Positions 1 through 9,102 of a DNA stretch of 64,000 nt are shown here, in pieces. The notes under the pieces were generated by a model. That model saw only the letters and a program-made list of their open reading frames with translations, had not been told where the DNA came from and made no database searches. A program made the translations under genes and the position numbers. Source of the stretch: Pilasporangium apinafurcum (lineage: Eukaryota > Oomycota > Peronosporomycetes > Pythiales > Pythiaceae); the NCBI GenBank assembly GCA_001600495.1, contig BCKE01000089.1, forward strand, positions 35,552 through 99,551, in the 5' to 3' direction. How positions within the stretch are numbered: the first letter of the stretch is position 1; each line of letters begins with the position of its first letter.

Positions 1-1313
1 TCGGGGAACCACAATGTGCTTGCTATAGCAGGTCTGAACCATACAGATGGATGTCCATCCTTATTGATCGTGGAGGGGTCTTCTTCGCGTTTGCGTTTGG
101 TAGTGATCTTTTGATTTGAAGGCTTCTGGTTGCACTTGACTCTGGAACGCGAGCGTGGTGTGCCAATTTGAAGCCCTACGTCTTCAAAGTCATCGTGAGA
201 GTCTTCCTTACTGTGTGTAGGATGCGAACTTGTGCTAGGTGCGATAGTTCATTGCTTACGGTTCTGTTTGAATTGGACACTCGAACATCAGTCACTCATT
301 CTTTTACTTTCTACATAGCTTTCTTAAATGTGATAATTGAGTTCCTAAGTTTCCTCCAAAAGAGCAAGTCTCTTTCCTCTTCATACGCTTCCTCGTACGT
401 GTATCTAGTGTNAGTTAGTAAAGAGGGTGTATATCTAACGTTGGTAAATGATGGGAACTTTGGCAAAATCACTTTCTAGTTGCTGTAATTGCAAGATTTA
501 ACCTCCCAATTTTACCCATTTCTTAGAAAAAATAATGAAAAAATTACGTAACTAGGAGTAATACTGTATTAATTAGGTAAAGTCCATGCGGCAAGCATAA
601 AGAATGCTCAGAGTGCGGCTAGAATGTGTGATTGAGACAAGAAATCGCGGGTCAATCAGCAAATAACATTGCCGCAATTGCCAGTTTGGAGAGTAGCAGC
701 GTGAATAGTGCAGATATGAAGACTAAGTTGAAACAAGACACGCAAGGGAAGAAGGGTAATAACCTCGGAAAAATCAAAGGCTATGATGACTATGATTATG
801 ACAAATATGGCTACAGTTGGACTATATTGTGATATTTCAGCTTTATTGCGAAGACGATTGACTCAAGACGCCATGCTTATCTGCAGTAGAAGCCTCCATG
901 GAATATGGGATGGCTGGGTGCGGCCCTCTTTACACACACATGCTACGGTTTATCGAGCATGTGAGCCAAAAATTTCCGCACATGACGGTGATGATGGATT
1001 TATAAGATGTAAGCAGCTACGTCATGCACTTTATCTATGAACGGCAAACTTTCATTTTTCTTATATATTGGTACAATTACAAAGAGTACATAGAGTACTT
1101 TTTCACATTTTCATGTGCACTTCCATTTCTTTCTGACACATGGTGCACATTTCAAGAGTAAGAGTTTTCATCCACAGAAAATAATAATTTTCTGTGGAGT
1201 ACAACAGCTAATTGTCTTCACACTGAAGACCATTTTTCTACTCGACTCAATTGCTTAGTTTTCTCTTCCGACGGAAAAAGGGCAAGCGAGTGGAGTCTTC
1301 GGATTCTGAGAAT
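1..1313. other. No supported gene; unresolved sequence
   Basis: Only short, unrelated open frames occur here, and none shows a recognisable domain. One base at 412 is undetermined. A tyrosine/aspartate-rich stretch is encoded around 780-830 (+), but it is too short to call. The stretch just upstream of 1314 is the 3' flank of the minus-strand START/FYVE-like gene. Confidence 0.5.
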
Positions 1314-3863
1314 CTACATTCGCTGTTGAGACAATCGATCCACCAATAATGGCATCAATTTCTCAGTATCGATCGAGACGCGCACAGTATGCCCTTCCAT
1401 GTCGTTGCCATTATCCCCCACAACGGTATTACTGGTGACCAATTTACCCTCAAGATACAGGATACTTGGGGACTCGTGATGTTTCTCTGGCGATTGCTGC
1501 CGTGAATCCATCGATAGTTTACATACGCAAGTCTGTTCCACAATCCCATGCCGTACAAACTCTTTTGCGCCACAATGGGCACAGAAACCCGGTTGCTTCT
1601 CTGACTGACCAGATGGATTAATTGACTGGTTGTTCTCACTTGATGACGGTACTGTTGATCCCGAGTCGAGCTTCTTCTCATTCATTGCGTCCATCTTGTT
1701 CATGTCGAGCGTGCACCGTGCTACCCACTCGCCATTATCAGCCTCAACGTATTCAAACGCACTACCGCTCTTGTCGGGAGATTGTGAATATTTGGAATCG
1801 GACATAAATTGATATCCATTAGAGTTGGTTGAAGAATTTGTTGGCTGGCGATTTGCAGCCTGGACGTCCACGCGTTGCTCTTGCTGCATAAATTGCTGGG
1901 CAAAGTCAAGTGCAATGTTGCGTCCACGCGAGAGCGTGTCTAGGTTCGACGTGAATCCTTTCGGCTGCGTGTTGTCCGATTGCCCGCGATTGCGAAGCTT
2001 CGTTGACGGGCGGATCTCCCGATCGGGATGGAAATCTGGATCCACGAATGGATATGTTTGTTGGCGAGTGCGATCTTTTCCAGTTCGAGACTGTGATGGC
2101 TGCTTGCTGCTGGCTGACTCTTGGTGAATCTTTTGTCCTTGCTGATACTTTAACAGCACTGGTGATGGACGCCGTTTGCTGACGTTGCTTCGCATACTCT
2201 CCCGTTCCAGTGCGTGACGGCGCTGCAATTGTTTTTGTACAGATGGGGATGGACTCGGGAATCTCGTCTTCTGGTTCTCCCACAAATAATTCGCACTGCA
2301 TGGTGCCACAAGCGGTGGAACAATATCATCGTCATCGATCGTGTACTGCTGTGGCTCTTCTTCCTCTTTCTTCTCCTCTTCCGAGAAAGTATCCATGGAG
2401 GGCGACGTTTGATACTTAGTGTCTTTGTATGGCCCTACATGCATTTTAAAAATCGATCGCTGTCTTCGTAACTCCTTCTCCTGTTTTCGTGGCTTTTCAT
2501 CCGCAGCCGGTGATGATGTTGGCCGATGTCCCAATACTGCTGTATCGCCGAAGTGCGTTGGTTTTTTGTCCCCTGCTGCGTTCTCTTCACGAGCGGTTGG
2601 TGTCGTGCGTCGTCGCTGTGCTATCCCCGGGACATGTGCAAACTTGGCGTCCGCTGAGCAGATCGTACAAATCCGGACTTTGGTCTTGCCGATCACTGGG
2701 ACGTCTAGCAACCAGTTATCACTGCAGTGCTTGCAGACACTCTCACCGCATTTTCGACACACACAGCGCTTGGTGAATTTCGAAAATGTACGATAACAGT
2801 ACGGACACGCTGTCACTTGCATGTATGGGTCCTGGTTCTGTAAGTTCGCCATATCAAGATCACCGAGTAATGGTGACGAGCTCAGTCGTTGCTGCTGTAG
2901 GAATTTGTCCACGGATGCTAGCGATGCAATTCGCTGTGCTAGGAAACTCGGCTGAAACACCTCGGGGAACTTGCCTTTCAGATCCATTTCGATCGTGTAA
3001 GTCACGTTCAACACCCCGGGTTTCCCACTTTCTACGGCAGTAAGGCCACAACGATATAGACTTGCACGCACGAAGCCATGAGTCTTTTCCAATACAGGGC
3101 AGCTCGGAATACGGATCGAATGCATGCTGCGTACCCATCCACGTCGACCTTTGCTATCTTTAAACTCCTTTTGGCATTCCAAGTAGCAGAAATCCCGATT
3201 TCGGAAGAGTTTGGAGGGAGATTGTACCAAACACCATTTAATACCCACATACCGGCGTGGGTGGTCCCCGGACGGTTGAACGAGCGAGTAGAGCGTCGTC
3301 ATGTCTAGTAAATCCGGATTAAAGAGCATGCTGTGACCATCCGCTAGTGTACGCGCAGTGTCCATTTTGAAAAGCAGCGCAAACTCTTCAATACTGGCGT
3401 TCACAACAGTGATACCACGCAAGCAGGTCGCATCTTTGGCTTCTTTGACGTCATGCTCAAAACCGCGAAGGATCTGAATTCCTTTGATTTGTGCCATCGG
3501 CTTCCATAATGTCGTTGACGGTTCGTCCTCTAGCGTGTTCTTGATGAGATGGTTCGCGGTCTCATTCGCCAAGCGGATGAGGTAGTTCTTCATACGCGGT
3601 TCGAGATCGGGACATTTGAAGAAATCTCGTCCTTTGAACGCTTTGCTCACTTTGTGGTGGTTATAATACGCCAATGGGGTAGAAGGCGTCGGTGGTTGGT
3701 GTTCCTGGCTGTAATTCACCGCGGTAGTGCGACGATGATTGAGTGTCGCGCGCGGGACGTTATCAACGCTACGACTACGACGAGTGTACCTGTGTTGGGG
3801 TCGATAGGGCGACCGGCCATCATCGCTAGAGCTCGTGCGGCCAAGTCCACCAAAGCGCGGCAT
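1314..3863 (-). CDS. START-domain protein with a degenerate FYVE-type zinc finger
   Basis: Single-exon protein of 849 residues. I take the first ATG, at 3863; the frame is open further upstream but only to a GTG. After a basic, serine-rich leader, residues of about 90-345 have the length and hydrophobic pattern of the START-like lipid-binding domain that oomycetes often pair with FYVE. A cysteine-rich finger follows (about 360-415, CPYC..CVCRKCG..CKHC..CTIC). A canonical FYVE finger has R(R/K)HHCR; here the segment is KRCVCRKCG, so the paired histidines that contact PI3P are missing. The rest is low complexity, with a second small CxxC/CxC cluster near the C-terminus (FCAHCG..CVCKL). The likely role is lipid or endosomal membrane binding. 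PI3P binding is doubtful, and the START call is by pattern. Confidence 0.7.
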   Translation of the reverse strand: MPRFGGLGRTSSSDDGRSPYRPQHRYTRRSRSVDNVPRATLNHRRTTAVNYSQEHQPPTPSTPLAYYNHHKVSKAFKGRDFFKCPDLEPRMKNYLIRLANETANHLIKNTLEDEPSTTLWKPMAQIKGIQILRGFEHDVKEAKDATCLRGITVVNASIEEFALLFKMDTARTLADGHSMLFNPDLLDMTTLYSLVQPSGDHPRRYVGIKWCLVQSPSKLFRNRDFCYLECQKEFKDSKGRRGWVRSMHSIRIPSCPVLEKTHGFVRASLYRCGLTAVESGKPGVLNVTYTIEMDLKGKFPEVFQPSFLAQRIASLASVDKFLQQQRLSSSPLLGDLDMANLQNQDPYMQVTACPYCYRTFSKFTKRCVCRKCGESVCKHCSDNWLLDVPVIGKTKVRICTICSADAKFAHVPGIAQRRRTTPTAREENAAGDKKPTHFGDTAVLGHRPTSSPAADEKPRKQEKELRRQRSIFKMHVGPYKDTKYQTSPSMDTFSEEEKKEEEEPQQYTIDDDDIVPPLVAPCSANYLWENQKTRFPSPSPSVQKQLQRRHALERESMRSNVSKRRPSPVLLKYQQGQKIHQESASSKQPSQSRTGKDRTRQQTYPFVDPDFHPDREIRPSTKLRNRGQSDNTQPKGFTSNLDTLSRGRNIALDFAQQFMQQEQRVDVQAANRQPTNSSTNSNGYQFMSDSKYSQSPDKSGSAFEYVEADNGEWVARCTLDMNKMDAMNEKKLDSGSTVPSSSENNQSINPSGQSEKQPGFCAHCGAKEFVRHGIVEQTCVCKLSMDSRQQSPEKHHESPSILYLEGKLVTSNTVVGDNGNDMEGHTVRVSIDTEKLMPLLVDRLSQQRM

Positions 3864-4403
3864 CTTGATACTGTGTATGTGCGCGAAAATACCTGCACTG
3901 GCTGATCTGGTCTTGATTGTTGACGAGGCTATGTTCTTGAACAAAGTAGTACGCGCACTACCACTGTACTTTGCCTTCCTACTACACACCTGGTGGAAAA
4001 TCGAAGACTTTGATAGTGCGGGTAGAGCACGGTGAATCCGAGAGTAACGGTTTCCACAAAAAAGGTTTCCTGTCCGCTTTAGCGGAAGCGATGCTACTGG
4101 CGTTTGTACAGCGAGGTGGACAACCGCACAATTTTGGGGGAGGAGAATCGGCGCGTGTGAATCCGCAAAGCAATTAGCGGAAGGGCGGATCGATCGACAA
4201 ATATGATCCGGAAAGTCCAGTCAACGACTGACTACATGCGCCGGGTTATTTTGTGGTCATGCAGTTGTTGTGTGTGCCATCTGCCTTGAAACAGCTGGTA
4301 CTGATTCAGTAATATAGTGGGCGTTCAGGAAATCATCCCAAGTTTCTTTACATACGTAGACTGTATGTAGTCAATTTCGCTTCAAGAAGTAGCCGACTGG
4401 GCG

Positions 4404-5223
4404 TCGACTTAGTCGACTAATATCATTTCCTTTTTTTAACAAGCAATCCGCAAGTCAAGGGAGCCAAAAACAGCCTAATTCTTAGGTTGGCCAAAATCCA
4501 AAAAATCCGCTATTCGTGCTCTACGAAAATGTGTGGCAGTTCGAAACAGATCCGTCCAAGAAAACTTGTTTCCCGTGATTATTATCCAAGTCGTAGCATC
4601 CAGAGAGGAGAACTGGTACGACAAAATTTGCATTTTCTGTCAGATGGTCATCGATTTTGCGATTCTCAAGGTCGTTCAGAACATAAAAAATACCACAATA
4701 CCATTTTTGTCCAATGATATACTCTGTAGCACATAGTATGGAACTCAAGTGCTGAAGAGTGGCTTAAGACACCAACAGTATTGCACCAATAACTCGAAGA
4801 TTGCCGCCAAATTACTTGGACGACAAACACTCTTGACAATATTAGAGCTCATTTTATTCAATATGGTTAGGGTAAATGACATATATGAAACGAATTATGA
4901 ATCAAAAGAAATAAAAACGATGACCATCAAGCTAAAACAATGCCAAAATGGAAGCGAATACTCATCTTTGACTGCTAATTACTCGACAACCACTAGTTCG
5001 ATTTGAACGCTGTTTGCTTTGTTCATCATTACAAATAAAAAACTATCCTATGCCAAAATATTATGTGCTAAAAGGCAGTTGCGGATTTTTTGAGTTTAGG
5101 AAAACAACTGAAAACTGGCACCGTTGGCTCGCGGATTGCTTGTTAAGAGTATTTTTTCAATGGTGGGTATCAGTAAAACTGCAGGTTTAAAAGATATAAG
5201 TCGACTTGTTGATGACTAGTCGA
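4404..5223. mobile_element. Non-autonomous inverted-repeat (MITE-like) element
   Basis: Two arms, about 4404-4510 and 5081-5223, are imperfect inverted copies. A 16-base core TTAACAAGCAATCCGC at 4436-4451 recurs exactly in reverse complement at 5131-5146. The inner ends both read AAAAAATCCGC (left arm, and reverse complement of the right arm). The outer ends both carry TCGACT followed by TATATC/AATATC motifs. The right arm has an extra insert of about 35 bases. The roughly 570-base middle has no credible coding region. This fits a small DNA transposon without a transposase. Target-site duplications were not resolved. Confidence 0.6.
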
Positions 5224-5226
5224 TTT

Positions 5227-6197
5227 AAGTCAAAATTTGGATTGGCTAACTGTTAGCTGAGTTGTGCACACCATTAACCGTACAAGTATTTTTCTTTTAA
5301 TAGACTAGATGACGTTAAATAGGGATAAAAAGGCTAGTATTACCCTCAGACAGTTTAGATACATACGGTCGCAAGAAACTGTGGAATAGATCTCTCTAAA
5401 GCCCAACAAAACTTTCATGGCTTCCTGTCGTCACAAGCATGATGCCGACGTGTGAGATTCCAAATCTTTCAAGGATGTGAAGAATACAATAACTTTGCAT
5501 AACACTTTGTCTTAGTTTGAATTCTAATGGCTATCATCACATCCTTGAATCATAATGTGACGGCGCTCCTCCCGCGATGTAAAATGTTTACCAAAACATA
5601 GCACAGCGAAAAATTTCTCATGCCTGATTTGTATGGATTTGAACACATTCACTTCTCTGCAGTCAGGTTGTGTGGAAAGATTGTCATGGGGGAGTTCGAA
5701 AATTGTATCCAAGCATGGCGTTACGCATACGGCCAGTATCGCATTTCACGGAAGATTTCGGGAAAGATTTTTGTTGTTAGTGCCTCAACTTTTCGCTGGT
5801 GTTCTTCACTGTTTCCGATGTTCAGGAGCTTCCCAGTATTCTCTCTCAAATTGTGCGTATTTTCTTTCCGGTTGGTCGTGGGTGTTGTGGAAACGTCGCT
5901 CAACACTTGGAACAAAATTTTTTTGCAGCAAGGAAATAGCTACCCAGAGAATGTCAGCCTACTTGTCAGGGAAGGATGAATGGTTGGATCGTCGATAGCG
6001 AAGTGATCAGGTTCGTAAAAGTGGTACTGTCAATTTTGTGACCCTTCTAACTGTAACCCTAATTTTATCCTAAGATTATGAAAGTTGGAAGCAAAAATTA
6101 CAGCTTTTTTTCCTTCTCTTTGCGTACTTACAGTTTCTTTGGCGCCAATTTTTTTTAGGAAGCGGCGCTTTCTTTATCCAGTTGTTATCAACGATCA
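5227..6197. other. Intergenic; 5' flank of the CtIP-like gene
   Basis: Short frames on both strands match nothing I recognise. A pyrimidine-rich run ending in CAG near 6180 could be a 3' splice site of an untranslated leader intron before the ATG at 6198. No upstream coding exon could be supported. Confidence 0.35.
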
Positions 6198-7130
6198 ATG
6201 GAAAATTGGCAGGAAGAACGAGCCAAACTGCTGCGTACAATCCGTCGACAGGAGCAGGATGCCATCAAGTTAGCCAAACGATTCAGGCTTTTGCAACAGA
6301 CACTCGAGGAGCAACAGAAATTACTGGATAAATACCAGACAGCCCTGCTTCAAACAGGGTATCTATCACCTTCAGCATCGCCAGCAGCTTCGAACGACCA
6401 CAGAAATCAGACAAACCCGGTGGAACAAACCGCAATTAGCAGCGGTAATGACAAACAAATTCCTGTAGCTTCTAAGAAGAGAAAGATATTGACGACGTCG
6501 TCGTCTCGTGAGAGTGACGAGACTCTTGTTCAAGAAAATCGGAACAGGTTGACCGTGCACGACAAACAGCAAGACATTCGTCGCCATGAACACAGTACTG
6601 GACAAAGATTACCTACAGCCGATACAAATGCAATTCAAAGTTCAATTGATGCTGTTGACCGTAAGAACAAGATCGTTAATAGCAACCATGATGATTTTTC
6701 GTGGAAATCTCGTCAACATTCGAACTTCAGTGAGGATGTCCGGGCGTCACCAGGGAAGGTAGGACAGCGCCAGAATGAGAGCAAGAAGCAACACCCACAA
6801 CCAACGATGAGATGGGGACAGGAGAAGGAAGATCATCAGTCACACCTGCACAAACTGTCGTCATCCACTTCGAAGGTAGAGAAGGAGAGTGCATTCCCCT
6901 TTGTTGAAGTAGTTCGCAATCGTCAAGCCAGGGCTGCGTTACCAGGTCATGATTGTGTGGAATGCAGAAAATACTACGAAGCAATCGATGGTATTGTGCC
7001 TGATGCAGACATGCAGATGCAAAAGACCAAATGTTCTCGTCATCGCGCTCGTTTTGAACCGTACAATACTCCTGATGACTTCTGGCGGTTGAGCTTCCCT
7101 GATTCCGAAACGACACCAACGTCTCCTTGA
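6198..7130 (+). CDS. CtIP/Sae2-family DNA-end resection factor
   Basis: Protein of 310 residues starting at the ATG at 6198. The N-terminus (about 1-55) is a Glu/Gln/Lys-rich coiled coil, as expected for the oligomerisation helix of the family. The middle is polar and probably disordered. The C-terminal 75 residues carry the family's conserved block: DCVECRKYY, then KCSRHRARF, then NTPDDFWRLSFPDS. This corresponds to the CxxC..RHR..TPxxFW signature of human CtIP and yeast Ctp1/Sae2. These proteins activate Mre11-Rad50 nuclease to start double-strand-break resection for homologous recombination. The family is normally longer in animals, and the length here is closer to fungal members. Only the C-terminal block is diagnostic, but it is distinctive. 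Confidence 0.85.
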   Translation: MENWQEERAKLLRTIRRQEQDAIKLAKRFRLLQQTLEEQQKLLDKYQTALLQTGYLSPSASPAASNDHRNQTNPVEQTAISSGNDKQIPVASKKRKILTTSSSRESDETLVQENRNRLTVHDKQQDIRRHEHSTGQRLPTADTNAIQSSIDAVDRKNKIVNSNHDDFSWKSRQHSNFSEDVRASPGKVGQRQNESKKQHPQPTMRWGQEKEDHQSHLHKLSSSTSKVEKESAFPFVEVVRNRQARAALPGHDCVECRKYYEAIDGIVPDADMQMQKTKCSRHRARFEPYNTPDDFWRLSFPDSETTPTSP

Positions 7131-7405
7131 GAAGAAGCGTATCTAATTACATTTACAGCTCGTGATTATTTACATTCGTTTAGTCTAATTGACGACGTAA
7201 AGAAGAAAGAATACACGCTGTACATCGTTCTATGCCAAAAATGGAGTCGATGACGCTCGTCTATTTTGTTTTTATAATTCCTTTTTGCATGATTTCAATA
7301 AGAAGTATTGCCACAATCATAATTAGTGTACGGAAAGAAGCAGATAGGAGTATGAAGGTGAATAGTCGCATCCGCCTGCGGTTCCCTTTACTGCCACCGC
7401 TTTAC

Positions 7406-8797
7406 TCAAGTGATTGACTTCAGCTTTTCGTATGCCGAATTAATAATTCCCCACGAGAGTAATGAGCGAAAGAAATTCATGTGCACACCGCGGTACAATC
7501 TGGAAATACTATGTCCACGTTCCGCGTACATCAGTCGCAGCGCCTCCAACGTGCCAATGAATCGTTCACCGTAGACACTCTGCATTCGTGTTCTTGCGAC
7601 TACATGCACACCAAGAAAGTGGAGAGTGAGTGTACGCTGTCAGCTAATAACACGGGTGGACTAACTAGCCTAGTAGTTGCTCACCATTGACGGGAAAGGA
7701 AATGGTACTGATTACAGCTCCGAGCATAGCCCCACAAACGAAGTCGCTCCCCATCCTAGCAAGCGCTGAGTTGCCGCGCGGAAAGCTTTCCCGCAGCGGT
7801 TCGCGCAGTCCAAAGAATAACATATTCCCAGGTCCATTGCGAAACAAAATCGCAGTTAAGCCTCGATAATGTTCTCGAATACCATATTTGTTGATGTGAA
7901 TCAAGGCATCGTACGCGCCGGTGATCTCGCGATTAAACTTTGGGGTCTGCAATAACGTTTGTGCTCGCTGCAATGCATCAGCATACGTAGGAAGGAATTA
8001 AAATGAACACGAACGTGTGTGAATAATTTATTCACAAAGAAATGTACCTCAAATGGTGTTAGAATGGCTTCTGTTGTGCCAGCCAGTCCAGCTGCAAGCA
8101 AGTGAACGACTTTCCGATCTCCAAGTCTCTCAACGAGTGCTTCGTTGTACCAATTATATAACCCAAACATGATGGATTTAGAGACCGCAGCTTGCATTAA
8201 CGGGGGCTTTAGGCCACGGTAGAGCATCCAGATCCCTTCGTGCTTTACATTTTGGTATGCTTGCCACGTATTCAGTCCAAATAACTGCAAACAGGGAAAG
8301 AAGCAAAAATGGCCACAAAGAGCACGTTAAATTTATGTCACAAAGAAATACCATGCAGCGTCCCGTTGCATCTCCTACAGCCTGAAACATAGAGGTTTCT
8401 TCAAGTGTACCTGCTGTCGAAACATGATCTTGTTGGGTGGAAACGTAATGATAATGTTGATCGCCGCGGCAGAGCCACCGCATGCAAACTCACGCAAGTG
8501 CGGGTACTTGCGGAAGAATTGCCGCAGCGCAGTGTCCGCTTCCTCTTCATCTCCATTTTCTGTTGCTCGTTCTTGCAGCGTGGGATGCACTGTGTCTGCG
8601 GCAGCATCCGAAGAGTCGCTCGTTCGGTGAGACGCTAGCTCGCGCGGCAACGGGCGGCCTTCTTCCAGTAGCACCCCCATGTGGCCACGACTTGCACTCT
8701 CGATGGACCTGCGTAGCTCTGGTTCTCTAACGTCACTCACCAGTTGCAAATAAAAAACGTAACCTCGTCTAATCATTACGCTCGTTATTTTTGGCAT
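7406..8797 (-). CDS. Mitochondrial carrier, SLC25A51-like (NAD transporter)
   Basis: Four exons on the minus strand: 8797-8411, 8284-8048, 7967-7685 and 7599-7406, all with GT..AG borders and consistent frame (366 residues). The three carrier repeats follow SLC25A51/52 rather than generic carriers. Examples are ACGGSAAAINIIITFPPNKI and MFRQQLFG, then LYRGLKPPLMQ, GLAGTTEAILTPFERAQTLL, YRGLTAILFRNGPGNMLFFG and FRSLLSWGIINSAYE. SLC25A51 imports NAD+ into the mitochondrial matrix in animals; I infer the same role here. An N-terminal extension of about 100 polar residues precedes the first helix. The start at 8797 is the first in-frame ATG, though a later Met could be used. The gene is divergent from the coiled-coil gene at 9103, with about 300 bases between them. 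Confidence 0.85.
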
Positions 8798-9102
8798 CAG
8801 CGTAACCCAATTACGCTAACCTACCATAAAACTAGGTACGATCCTAGTTTATGAAATTTTATTACGGTATATGTACCGGAGCCGTTAAACCGGTACCCAT
8901 AATCAACCTGATTTTCTGCAAGGTGTATTTTTACCCATCTGCTGTCCTTTCTGCAATTGTAATTGGTTGATAATTTTATGAATCAGCTGATCATTGGTTA
9001 ATAATATAATTTACCGAAAGCAGGTGCTCTTTTTTTGCCGTTCTTTCTGTGCTTGGGACCATCATTTTCACCATACTTCCTTCCATTCAGGAGCAAGTGA
9101 AG
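8798..9102. promoter_or_regulatory. Divergent intergenic region with a leader intron end
   Basis: This stretch separates two divergent genes and must hold both promoters. A pyrimidine-rich tract ending TTCCATTCAG at 9081-9090 looks like a 3' splice site just upstream of the ATG pair at 9103/9106, suggesting a leader intron for the plus-strand gene. No defined core promoter element was recognised. Confidence 0.35.

Noticed and set aside
1622-3308. Plus-strand frames opposite the START/FYVE-like gene
   Set aside because: Shadows of a gene with strong domain evidence on the other strand.
4487-5006. Frames inside the 4.4-5.2 kb inverted-repeat element
   Set aside because: They overlap on both strands, have no domain and lie between transposon arms.
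5620-5998. Possible upstream exon of the CtIP-like gene
   Set aside because: Frames here show no similarity to the family and no convincing donor joining to 6198.
9049-9102. In-frame extension of the coiled-coil gene upstream of 9103
   Set aside because: It begins with GTG and runs through a pyrimidine tract ending in CAG, which looks like a splice acceptor. The ATG pair at 9103 is the better start.
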